From an uncultured Novosphingobium sp. (GTDB lineage: Bacteria > Pseudomonadota > Alphaproteobacteria > Sphingomonadales > Sphingomonadaceae): a stretch of DNA of 64,000 bases. The number at the start of each line of letters is the position of its first letter. Position 1 is the stretch's first letter. The position numbers and the translations under genes were made by a program. Below the pieces are notes generated by a model. That model was not told where the DNA came from and did no database searches. It was given only the letters and a program-made list of their open reading frames with translations. The stretch spans positions 120,432-184,431 of the forward strand of contig CAMPHR010000002.1 in assembly GCA_946886075.1 (NCBI GenBank), in the 5' to 3' direction. Of this stretch, positions 35,460 through 44,150 are shown one piece after another.

Positions 35460-36550
35460 CAGGTGGTGATCCGCCGCAGATGATCGATTTTCGCGCGAAG
35501 CGATCGAGGCGCGCGCAATGCATTCACCAAAGCGTCTGCCTGCCCCTCTGTCAACGCCTGATAACGCTCGGCTTCGACAATGATCGCAGCATCGGTCAGC
35601 GAGGGTCGCACCGGGCGCAATGCCAGCAACAAATGGCGATAGTCCGCATCCGATCCGCCCAGCGATCGGCAGAGAGCGGCCAGTTCATTGATGGGACCCA
35701 TCACCAATATGTCGGCGACATGCGCGCCATCCATCCGCAATCGCCGGGCCGCCAGTGACGCGAATAGCAGGAACCGCCTTTGGCTCAGGGCCGCGCCCAA
35801 CAGTTCAGGCAGGTCTGCTCGTGATCCCAGGCGCCGCACCAACCTGTCCGCCGCAGCAATCGGTCCGCGCGTCTCGTCATGTTCCGCCAGCAGCGACCAG
35901 CCCGCCTTTTCGAACGCGGGCAGGATCTCACCGGCATCTACCAACGACGCACGCTGAACGACCGCCATCAGGCAGGCAGCGGCGGTCCACATGAGTTCGG
36001 CATAATGTTCTGCCGGAAGGTCTGGCTGCATCGCCTCATCTTCGCCGCTCAACGAGAGCCAGCGCCCTTCCGCCATCGCAAGCCCGACGAGCGATTCGGT
36101 GACCGCCGGATCGTCGGCAGGAAAGAGGATTTCTGCTTCTGTCTCATCCAGCCGGTCGTCCGGTTGGCCAAATTGCCGCAGCAGCAGCGTCACACCGGCC
36201 CGCATCTGCATGTGGGCAAGCAATGCCGGGCCAAGCAATGTCGGCTGGGCACAGATCGTCGGCCAACAGATGGGCTCCGGATGCTGCGCCAGGATGTTCG
36301 CCAGGTCAGGCCGGTCCAGCGCGATTCGCAACGCATGCTCGATACCGGCGACACAGCCGCCCAGATGGCGGCGGGTTTCCGCCATCAGCGCATCGTGCCG
36401 CTCCCGCCCTTCATTTGGAAAGAAGAAGGCCAGATCAATGGCATGACCAATGGGAACGGCGGACATGCCTGCCACGACCGTAGCCGCAGGCCAACTGTCC
36501 GCCGCAGTCGGTCCAGTGAGGAACGAAAAGGCGCTCATGACGGGCAACAT
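35459..36550 (-). CDS. DUF2336-like helical protein
   Basis: 363 residues, soluble, mostly helical and Ala/Leu/Asp-rich. Repeated short helices (AADRLVRRLGSRADLPELLGAALSQR, LAALCRSLGGSDADYRHLL) resemble the HEAT-like DUF2336 family of alphaproteobacteria, which is often found with signalling genes; the match is from memory and uncertain. AAGGACG precedes the ATG by about 9 nt; a second ATG is 4 codons in. It is translationally coupled to the kinase-like gene. No catalytic motif is seen. Confidence 0.6.
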   Translation of the reverse strand: MLPVMSAFSFLTGPTAADSWPAATVVAGMSAVPIGHAIDLAFFFPNEGRERHDALMAETRRHLGGCVAGIEHALRIALDRPDLANILAQHPEPICWPTICAQPTLLGPALLAHMQMRAGVTLLLRQFGQPDDRLDETEAEILFPADDPAVTESLVGLAMAEGRWLSLSGEDEAMQPDLPAEHYAELMWTAAACLMAVVQRASLVDAGEILPAFEKAGWSLLAEHDETRGPIAAADRLVRRLGSRADLPELLGAALSQRRFLLFASLAARRLRMDGAHVADILVMGPINELAALCRSLGGSDADYRHLLLALRPVRPSLTDAAIIVEAERYQALTEGQADALVNALRAPRSLRAKIDHLRRITT

Positions 36551-36596
36551 AGCTGCACGTCCTTAAAATGCACTAAACCCTATGGACGAAATAAAT

Positions 36597-37763
36597 TCAG
36601 GCAGTTTTGCGCAGAATGATCGCACCTGCCGAGGCGATCGCCGCCAGCATCGCTACTTCAAATCCCATCATCGTCGCGCCCAGCGAAGTCGTCAGCAGCA
36701 GCAGGACGACCGCGCTGGCAGGGGTGAAGATCATCCATGCCCTTGCGCCACCGGTCCGTTGCCAGCGATCGGCGAATTGGATGATCGCGAGCAGCAGCGC
36801 CAGACATGTCGCCAGCACACTTCCACCCGCCAAAGATATTCCACCTACGGCAAAGAAAGGCACCACAAAGGCTGTCCAGCCTGCCGGGGGAGCACGGAGG
36901 GCCAGTTCGTCGAGCCGGTCCGCGATCTCCGCTAGTCCCAATGCCAGGAGCAACAGCAGAAATCCCGTCGCGGGCCACAGCAACTCAATGGGAACGAGGG
37001 AAATCGCTCCCAGCGCCATCGCGGCAACGCGCACCTGCGTCGCCGGAACCTGCGTGCGCATCAGTGCCGGGCTGAACAGTCGGGCAGCGGGACATAGAAG
37101 ATAATGTTCGGCCAAGCCGCGCATTCTCTTCGCCAACGATCCGGCGGACATCACTGCTTGCGCGACCAGGTCGGCCTGCGCCTGCCCGTCGACCAGCGCT
37201 ACCCGGCCGGTTAGCAGATCGTCCTGCGGCACGGTTATGCGTCGCGCACCATTTTGCACGGCTGCTCGCACCAATGTCAGCGAAAGGTCCCAATCTCCGA
37301 TCATGTCGAGCGTGCCAAAGAGCAGATCGGGGCTGATTCGAGCCAGGCCAGCCCATCGCTGACCCGCATCGATCCGCTCGAAGGGAGCGCTGGCGCGGCT
37401 GTCGTCCGTGACCAGCAGCGCGTTTCCCTCCCGCTCCGCTATGGCGTCGAAATGTCCCTGCGCGATGACGACTCCGTCCGCGACCAGGACCACGTCTGCG
37501 TCGCGCGGGGCGTCGCGCACCATGGACACCATATCTCGAATGAGGGCGACGGCGATCCCATCGGCGCTCAGCCGGTCAACGGCCTGAGACAGGGCAGGCG
37601 TGATCACGCTCACCAGGATCAATATGCGGTCGGCTCCGGCCCTTGCGGCCTGCCGCGCCTGATATTCCACCAATGTCTGCCCTGCGAAGTGAAGGCTGGC
37701 GCGAAGCGCGCCCGAAGGATCGCTGGACGCCCGGCTGGCGCTGAGAATGGCGGCAAAAGTCAT
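36597..37763 (-). CDS. Nucleotidyltransferase-like membrane protein, function unknown
   Basis: About 388 residues. The first part resembles the Rossmann-like fold of sugar-phosphate nucleotidyltransferases (FAGQTLVEYQARQAARAGADRILILV, ADVVLVADGVVIAQ) but without the usual GGxGTRL loop. The second part has four to five hydrophobic segments (about 250-388). ATG 37763 is chosen for its place before the fold; no ribosome site is obvious. This combined architecture is not one I can name. It sits between the Hpt-like and DUF2336-like genes in one operon. Confidence 0.6.
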   Translation of the reverse strand: MTFAAILSASRASSDPSGALRASLHFAGQTLVEYQARQAARAGADRILILVSVITPALSQAVDRLSADGIAVALIRDMVSMVRDAPRDADVVLVADGVVIAQGHFDAIAEREGNALLVTDDSRASAPFERIDAGQRWAGLARISPDLLFGTLDMIGDWDLSLTLVRAAVQNGARRITVPQDDLLTGRVALVDGQAQADLVAQAVMSAGSLAKRMRGLAEHYLLCPAARLFSPALMRTQVPATQVRVAAMALGAISLVPIELLWPATGFLLLLLALGLAEIADRLDELALRAPPAGWTAFVVPFFAVGGISLAGGSVLATCLALLLAIIQFADRWQRTGGARAWMIFTPASAVVLLLLTTSLGATMMGFEVAMLAAIASAGAIILRKTA

Positions 37764-37841
37764 GCTGAGGTGGAACTGACCCGTTCTTGTCTGGACCCGC
37801 CTTTTCGCAAGGCTGTCGCCATCGCGCAAGCTTGCTGCGAC

Positions 37842-38144
37842 TCAGCTTTGCTGAAGCCGATCGATCGCCATGCGCAATTGACGCAGAATGCGGGGATCTC
37901 CCCGCGCGCAATCCGCCGCTTCGTCGGCGAGGGCCATAAGATGGGTCAGGCCAAAACTCGCCGCCAATCCCTTCAGCCGCCATGATGCGACTTCCCAACC
38001 GGCATCGCTCTGCGCGTTACGCAGAAGGTCGAGTTGCCGCTCGGCACTCTCCATGAAGGCGATACGCAGGTCCGCGATCAGCGCGAAATCTTCGCCGACG
38101 ACGGCAGCAAGAGCGGCATTCAAGGCGCCAGGATCATAGGACAT
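37842..38144 (-). CDS. Hpt-like domain protein with Trp in place of phospho-His
   Basis: 100 residues, a single four-helix Hpt domain. Phosphotransfer domains carry HxLKG; here the motif is S54-W55-R-L-K-G (ASWRLKGLAASFGL), so the phosphoacceptor is Trp. The rest (RIAFMESAERQLDLLRNA, LMALADEAADCAR) fits the family. It is first in an operon with the nucleotidyltransferase-like, DUF2336-like and kinase-like genes. It cannot relay phosphate in the known way; it may bind a receiver domain as a decoy. Confidence 0.75.
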   Translation of the reverse strand: MSYDPGALNAALAAVVGEDFALIADLRIAFMESAERQLDLLRNAQSDAGWEVASWRLKGLAASFGLTHLMALADEAADCARGDPRILRQLRMAIDRLQQS

Positions 38145-38223
38145 GGGCCGAACGCTATCGGGCTTGCGTTAAGTTTTGGTAACAGGGCATTTTGTTGCGC
38201 TGAAAAGATGATAGGATGGGAGC

Positions 38224-40896
38224 ATGAACGGGGGCAGCACCATCGTCGAATTCTGGCGAGACAAGAGCATTGCGACCACTGATGGGTCGCAAAGGGATGA
38301 AACACTGCTGTTAGAGCAGGTCATCGACGACGTGGACACGGATGACGAAGCCGTGCAGCGAGGCGATCCATTCGACCGGCGGACGCAATGGATGTTCGCC
38401 CTCGCCGCCCTGCTGTGGCTCGGCTTTGCTGCGTGGGCGACGATATCTACGCACCAATGGCAAGCTGGGCCCGCCGCTTGGCCCGGTCTGATAGCGACCA
38501 TCATTTTGCCGGTCGTGGGCATGGGTGTCTGCTATCTGCTGCTTGCTCGCACCAGCCGCACCGAATCGCGCCGCTATCTGGATGCCGCGCGCGTGCTGCA
38601 CAAGGAAGCGGAACAGCTGGAGGCGCGGCTGAACCGCATCAACAGCCAACTCGCCACCGCTCGCGAGGCGATGCAGGATCAGGCAGAACTGCTCGACAGC
38701 TATGGCGCCGCCGCCAGCAGCAATATGGAGGCATCTGCCGAACTGATCGCCAGCCGGGCGCACAGTACGACGGAGAAAGCGGAAGCAGCGGAGCGTGCGG
38801 GCGCTGCCCTTGTCGGGCGCATGGATGCCTTGATCGCAGCCATGCCCGAACTGGAAGAGCGCGCTGCCCGCATAGCTGCGCAGATCATCGACAATGGCCA
38901 TGCGCTGGCCGAGCGGATCGACACTCTGGAAGCCCGACTTCACGCTCTGGGCGAACTGTCCGACGATGCGCGCGCCCGCACCCTAACCGCCACGAAGAGC
39001 TTGTCCGGCCAGCTTACCCAGTTGCAGGAAGCGACCCGGTCAGCGACGGAAGAAGTGAACGGAATGGCCGAAATTGCGGCGGGGCGGATCGACGCCACGG
39101 CGCAGAGCGCCCGCCTTGCCATGCAAGAAGGTGCAGCCGAACTTGATCGCCAGGCAAGCACCCTCGCCAGCCTGCTGGATCGGGCACGGGCGGGTATTAC
39201 CAACAGCGCCGAAGCCACGATCGAATTGCTCAGGCAAAATCTCGACCGTGTCGAAGGCGATGTGAGGCAGCGCCTGGAAGGCGCCGTTGCCCAAGCACAA
39301 CACAGCATGCTGGCTACCGATCGCGACCTGACAGCGCAGGCCGAGTCCCTGCGCGCGCTAGTAGAAACAGCGCAGGCCGGCATCACCGCGACAAGCCAGA
39401 ATGCCATATCCGCTCTCTCGCGCGATGCTGAGGAGATCGAGGCTCAGCTTCGTGAGCGTGCAGAAGCCGCCTTCGCTCGCGCTCACGAAGGCGTGACGAT
39501 TACGGAGGAAGGTCTCGCTCGGCAGGCAGAAGCGCTTGACGCATTGGTCGCCCGGTCACGCGGCAATATCGAGAGCATCGGTGACGAAACCGTCTCAGCG
39601 ATGTCCGATCACATGACCGAAGTAGAAAGCCGACTGCACCAGATCAATGACCTGGTCGAGGGACAGCGGACCCTGGTGGCCGGGTTGCACGCGACCCTTG
39701 GCGAGGCCATCGACACTGCGCAGTCCCGCTTCGCCGCGCTGGAAGAGAGCGCCCTGTCGCGCAATGATCGTCTTACCGAAGCTCTTTCGCGCCTGACTGC
39801 CGAAACGCAGCGGATCGATGACTCGCTGGCTGCGGGCGGGGTCACTGCCGAAAAGCTCATCAGCTGCGCAGAAACCTTGCTTGTCGCGCTCGATTCGAGC
39901 GTTCGCGAGCTGGACGAGACCTTCCCCGCCGCACTCCAGCGGTTCGATGCGCGCATGTCCACCAGCCGCGAATTGCTGGACAGCGCCGCGCCTGAAATGG
40001 AGCGGCTCGAGGCCATTTCCGAAGCGCTGGTCGGCCGCACACAGGAGGCCGAAGAACTGCTGCGTGGCCAGGGCCGACGGCTCAGCGAGTGGCTGGAAAG
40101 CACGCAAAGCGGCGTCGAGGCCAACCGCGAGCTGGTTGAAAAGCTGCGCACTGCGCTCGACCATGCACATGAGGATGCGACGCGGATCACCGAAGGCGCG
40201 GGCCCTCTGCTGGTTACCGCTTTGCTGCGCGTCAAGGACACAGCAGATCAGGCCGCCGAACGCGCGCGCCAGGCGTTGGCGCGCGCAATCCCGGACGCCG
40301 CGCAGTCGCTTGCTGAAGCTAGCGAAGCCGCTTTGCAACAGGCCGTTGATGACAAGGTAACCGCCCAGATCGAAAAGCTCGCGCAGGTTGCGGAAGAAGC
40401 TGTCCGCGCAGCGCATCAGGCATCCGATCGCCTGACGCGCCAGCTACTGACCATCGCCGATACGAGCGCCAGCGTTCAATCGCGGATCGAGGAGGCCGAA
40501 CGAGCCGCCGAAGATCGGGACAGGGATCATTTCGCCCGCCGCTCTGCCTTGCTGATCGAATCGCTCAACAGCACATCGATCGATGTCGCCAAGATCCTGT
40601 CGAACGACGTCACCGATTCCGCCTGGGCCTCCTATTTGAAAGGCGATCGCGGGGTCTTCACTCGCCGGGCCGTCAAGCTGCTGGATGCAGGCGAATCGCG
40701 CGAGATCGCTTTGCATTATGACAATGATGCCGAGTTCCAGGAGCATGTGAACCGGTACATTCATGACTTCGAATCCCTGTTGCGGATCATCCTGTCCGCA
40801 CGGGATGGCAATGCGCTTGGGGTGGCCGTGCTTTCATCCGACATGGGCAAGCTCTACGTAGCACTTGCTCAGGCAATCGAGCGGCTTCGTCAGTAA
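38224..40896 (+). CDS. Large membrane coiled-coil protein, TipN-like architecture
   Basis: 890 residues. An acidic N-terminus, then two membrane segments (about 56-74 and 87-107), a very long Ala/Glu/Leu/Arg-rich coiled coil (about 120-770) with repeats such as TAQAESLRALVETAQAGITATSQNAISAL, and a distinct C-terminal domain (about 780-890, SIDVAKILSNDVTDSAWASYLKGDRG). Size and layout match TipN, the Caulobacter new-pole marker (two N-terminal membrane segments plus coiled coil); the similarity is architectural and orthology is unproven. It is divergent from the Hpt-like gene across 79 bp. Confidence 0.65.
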   Translation: MNGGSTIVEFWRDKSIATTDGSQRDETLLLEQVIDDVDTDDEAVQRGDPFDRRTQWMFALAALLWLGFAAWATISTHQWQAGPAAWPGLIATIILPVVGMGVCYLLLARTSRTESRRYLDAARVLHKEAEQLEARLNRINSQLATAREAMQDQAELLDSYGAAASSNMEASAELIASRAHSTTEKAEAAERAGAALVGRMDALIAAMPELEERAARIAAQIIDNGHALAERIDTLEARLHALGELSDDARARTLTATKSLSGQLTQLQEATRSATEEVNGMAEIAAGRIDATAQSARLAMQEGAAELDRQASTLASLLDRARAGITNSAEATIELLRQNLDRVEGDVRQRLEGAVAQAQHSMLATDRDLTAQAESLRALVETAQAGITATSQNAISALSRDAEEIEAQLRERAEAAFARAHEGVTITEEGLARQAEALDALVARSRGNIESIGDETVSAMSDHMTEVESRLHQINDLVEGQRTLVAGLHATLGEAIDTAQSRFAALEESALSRNDRLTEALSRLTAETQRIDDSLAAGGVTAEKLISCAETLLVALDSSVRELDETFPAALQRFDARMSTSRELLDSAAPEMERLEAISEALVGRTQEAEELLRGQGRRLSEWLESTQSGVEANRELVEKLRTALDHAHEDATRITEGAGPLLVTALLRVKDTADQAAERARQALARAIPDAAQSLAEASEAALQQAVDDKVTAQIEKLAQVAEEAVRAAHQASDRLTRQLLTIADTSASVQSRIEEAERAAEDRDRDHFARRSALLIESLNSTSIDVAKILSNDVTDSAWASYLKGDRGVFTRRAVKLLDAGESREIALHYDNDAEFQEHVNRYIHDFESLLRIILSARDGNALGVAVLSSDMGKLYVALAQAIERLRQ

Positions 40897-40994
40897 GGTT
40901 CGTCGCCCACAAAGAATAAAACTGAACACCGCGAGCGCGACGGGCATCTCCAGCAACGGGGAAGCCTCGCTCACCCACCGGAGCCCCCTCTCAT

Positions 40995-41058
40995 CCGTTC
41001 GGGCTGAGCCTGTTGGAGCCGGTCCTGAGCACCTGCTGCAAGCAGGCAGTCGAAGGGC
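40995..41058. repeat. REP element copy R6, long variant
   Basis: CCGTTCGGGCTGAGCC, then an insertion ending in a CTGCTGC/GCAGGCAG hairpin, then GTCGAAGGGC and a TCTTCTTCTTTTC tract. The insertion is shared with copy R1. The rest of the 309-bp gap between the coiled-coil gene and the BY-kinase gene (40897-41205) holds no gene that I can see. Confidence 0.7.
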
Positions 41059-41205
41059 TATCTTCTTCTTTTCATCAGGCCATCGAAGATGCCAGAGCTA
41101 ACCACCGACCCGGGGGTTCAGGCCCTCGGCCTCGTTCGCGACCAGCTTACATGCGCTGCGACGAGTTCCACCGACAAGCACCCAGGCGGAGGCGGTTAGG
41201 CGCTC

Positions 41206-43320
41206 CTAGCCGTTCCTGTGAAACTCATATTCGAACGCGCGGCCCTGCTGCTTAGTCAGAACCGCTCCGATGATGGCACCCCCTGCACGGCGCAGGCGGT
41301 CCACCGCCACCCTCAATCCGCCATGATGATTGCGCCCCCACTCCACGATCAACACCGTCGCCTCGGCCTTCGCGGCAAGTAGCGAGGTGTCGGGAACGCC
41401 GAGGATCGGCGGCGCATCGATCAGCACCGTGTCATATCCGCCCTGGACATTGGCGAGCAGCACATCTAGAGCGGACGTGGACAGAAGTTCTGCAGGATTA
41501 GGCGGAATGGCACCACTCGGCAGCAGTGACACGCCGGGCGTTCCGCTCCCCACGCTTACTTCTTCCGGCTTGGCCTGGCCCGTCATGACTTCGCTGAGCC
41601 CCCGTTCAGCTGTGACGCCGAACAGACCCTGCTGCCGCGGCCGACGCATGTCCGCGTCGATCACCAGTACCCGGCGATCAAGCTTCGCCAGCGCCAGCGC
41701 AAGCGCATGGACGGTTGAAGACTTACCCTCGCCCTCCTGCGCGCTGGTGATCAATATCGATTTGGGCAATCCCGCGGAGGAAGCAAGCAACAGCGAGGAA
41801 GCAATTGGCACATAGGTTTCCGCCGCCGGCTTGTCGGTAACGGGGACGGTGCCCAGCAGCGGCATGTTGGCCCGTTCCGCCAACGTGTCGGCGGACGTCA
41901 CCGCGTCGTCGAATACATGCCGACCAGCGACCATCAACAAGCCCAGCAGCAAACCTCCGAGCGAGGCTACCAGCATCGTCGTCCCGATATTTGGCGATGA
42001 TGGCCGCGAAGGAACGGCGGCGCGATCAAGCGGCTGGATGCGCCCTGCCTGAAATCCCGCTTGCGAGGCCATGTCACGATAGCGTTGGAGCAGGCTGTCG
42101 TGGAGCAGTCGATATGTATCGACCGATCGCTCCAAAATGCTCATCTGCACACCGCGCCCGCGTTCTGCTTGCGCTTGCCGCTCTACGCCCGCGATCTCCG
42201 CTTCGATCTGCTTTTCACCATGGACGGCGACGTCAAACTGTTCCCGTAGCGATGCCCGGATGCTGTTCGCCATCGCGGTAGCCTGGTCATCCAAAGCCGC
42301 CAGCCGCGCCCGAGCCTCCCGCATTTCCGGATGGGCATCCTTGCGGAACTGCCGCTCCTCCACCACTGCGGCGCGGGCTTGCGCCCGCTGGGTCATCAAC
42401 TGCTGCATGGCGCCATTGTTCAGCACCTCGGGGAGAGTTTCGACACTGGACAGACGCGCGCTTTCCCAGCGCTTTTGCGCCGCGATCCGATCTGCCATCG
42501 CCTGGGCACGGAATGCGTTCAACTGCGCAAGCCGGGTCGCCGTCGCGCCAGCCGAGCCGCTGGGCTGATCTCCGGCCGTCTCGACTTCACTGGGCGATGA
42601 CCCTGTCCGGGCGGCGTAGGTTGCCAAATCCCGCTCCGCCCGCTCCAGATCCCGGCGCGCGCCATCCAGCTCGCCCAACAGGAAGCGCCGCGCCTGAACC
42701 CCGGACTCAAACCCACGTTTGAGGTCTGCCCTGATCAAACTGTCGGCATAGCTGTTCGCGACCCGAGCCGATAAAATCGGGTCCGCACTCATAAAGCTGA
42801 TGCGAATGACACGGCTTTTACCGGGCAGCTGCACTTCCAGATTTTCACGGAGAAGGCTGATGACCGCCTCCGTCTCCACCTGCCGCTGGCTGAGTGAGCC
42901 CGACCCTCGTTCAGGGCGCCGTTCATCCATGCCGTCGAAAAAGGTGCTGCTGCCGACCAGCGCCAATTCCCGTGCCACATCTTCTGCAAGGGCGCGGCTG
43001 CGCAGCACTTCCAATTCCGTCTGCATCAGCGCTTCGTTGTCCGATGGCGCGGCAGGCCGCTGGGTCGCTCCCGCCCCCGCTGCTCCTGCGGGCACATCCT
43101 CCACCTCTACAGAGGCTGTCGCGCGATAATCAGGCGTGGAAAGCAGGATGAAGATGATCCCCGCCAGCACGCAAAGCGCCATGGTGACGAACAGGATAAT
43201 GCGGTGACGCCATATCGCGGTCCAGGCGGAACGAGCGATGGTCACCGCCCGAACAGTTCGCCCCTCCGCCACGGCGGATGGCTGGTCATTGTCGATGCGA
43301 ATGGTGCGGCCGACCATCAA
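41206..43320 (-). CDS. Polysaccharide co-polymerase fused to BY-kinase-like ATPase
   Basis: 704 residues. The N-terminal Wzz domain has a membrane segment (about 38-60), periplasmic coiled coil with GNVR-type region, and a second segment (about 440-462). The C-terminal ATPase domain has Walker A SAQEGEGKSST, A' VLVIDADMRRP and B TVLIDAPP. It controls exopolysaccharide chain length with Wza. The C-terminus (RAFEYEFHRNG) has one Tyr rather than the Tyr cluster that BY-kinases autophosphorylate. The start overlaps the wza-like stop by 4 nt. Confidence 0.88.
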   Translation of the reverse strand: MMVGRTIRIDNDQPSAVAEGRTVRAVTIARSAWTAIWRHRIILFVTMALCVLAGIIFILLSTPDYRATASVEVEDVPAGAAGAGATQRPAAPSDNEALMQTELEVLRSRALAEDVARELALVGSSTFFDGMDERRPERGSGSLSQRQVETEAVISLLRENLEVQLPGKSRVIRISFMSADPILSARVANSYADSLIRADLKRGFESGVQARRFLLGELDGARRDLERAERDLATYAARTGSSPSEVETAGDQPSGSAGATATRLAQLNAFRAQAMADRIAAQKRWESARLSSVETLPEVLNNGAMQQLMTQRAQARAAVVEERQFRKDAHPEMREARARLAALDDQATAMANSIRASLREQFDVAVHGEKQIEAEIAGVERQAQAERGRGVQMSILERSVDTYRLLHDSLLQRYRDMASQAGFQAGRIQPLDRAAVPSRPSSPNIGTTMLVASLGGLLLGLLMVAGRHVFDDAVTSADTLAERANMPLLGTVPVTDKPAAETYVPIASSLLLASSAGLPKSILITSAQEGEGKSSTVHALALALAKLDRRVLVIDADMRRPRQQGLFGVTAERGLSEVMTGQAKPEEVSVGSGTPGVSLLPSGAIPPNPAELLSTSALDVLLANVQGGYDTVLIDAPPILGVPDTSLLAAKAEATVLIVEWGRNHHGGLRVAVDRLRRAGGAIIGAVLTKQQGRAFEYEFHRNG

Positions 43321-44027
43321 CGATCTCCGTCGAGCGCTATGAAGGCCGCACCGAGTGCCGGGAGCGCCAGCAATGTCCCGCCCAAGATCGCCTTAGCTCG
43401 CGACAACCCGACGATGATCGTGTCACCTGGCAGGATTTCAGGATCGGATGCCTCGCCCCTTCGGATCGCATTGAGATCGAAGCTGGCCGCTTTCCGCTGC
43501 CCGTCCGTCTGACGGACAACGATGATCTGCTTCAGGCTGGCGAGGCGGCGAGGCCCTTTTGCCAGCGCAAGAGCCTGAAGCAAGCCGATGCGCCCCTCAA
43601 TCGGGTAAAGCCCCGGCTCCCTCACCTCTCCATCAACCGTGATGCGGCGGCTGACGGCCTTTTTCACAAAGACCGTAACCTGCGGCGATACCAGATAGCG
43701 CTCGCCAAGCCTGCCCGCGATGACATCGGAGGCCTCGCTGGCTGAAAGTCCCGCGACCGGCACGTCGCCGATCAACGGCATCCGCACCATGCCTGCTGCA
43801 GTTACCTCAGCATCTTCCAGCGAAAGACCTGGCTCATGATAGATCTGCACGCGCAGCACATCGTCCGGAGCGATGCGATAATCCATACCCACGGCAGGAG
43901 CCGCAGGTATCACCGCATAGGCTGCAGCGTCGCGTGGGGCGTCTTCAGTCGTCGCACATCCGCCAAGCAAAGCGCAGGCGCAAAGGATGCCCAAAAATTG
44001 ATGCGTCCTGTCGGTCGGCCTGCCCAT
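43317..44027 (-). CDS. Wza-type polysaccharide export lipoprotein
   Basis: About 236 residues from ATG 44027; GTG 44045 is an alternative. A lipoprotein signal ends LLGGC. A Poly_export domain (YRIAPDDVLRVQIYHEPGLS, GMVRMPLIGDVPVAGLS) and SLBB domain (VDGEVREPGLYPIEGRIGLLQALALAKG) follow, and a hydrophobic C-terminus (AILGGTLLALPALGAAF). It forms the outer-membrane exit for exopolysaccharide. It overlaps the co-polymerase gene by 4 nt. Confidence 0.9.
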   Translation of the reverse strand: MGRPTDRTHQFLGILCACALLGGCATTEDAPRDAAAYAVIPAAPAVGMDYRIAPDDVLRVQIYHEPGLSLEDAEVTAAGMVRMPLIGDVPVAGLSASEASDVIAGRLGERYLVSPQVTVFVKKAVSRRITVDGEVREPGLYPIEGRIGLLQALALAKGPRRLASLKQIIVVRQTDGQRKAASFDLNAIRRGEASDPEILPGDTIIVGLSRAKAILGGTLLALPALGAAFIALDGDR

Positions 44028-44150
44028 TGATGACAAATTCCCCACATATATCAGGCATTCCGCCAGACGGCGGGTGCCCGGGGTGGGGTTAGCGACGCGA
44101 AATGGTCATGGCAACCACGGCCGTGCGCGCCAGCGGCGATACGCAGTCCG

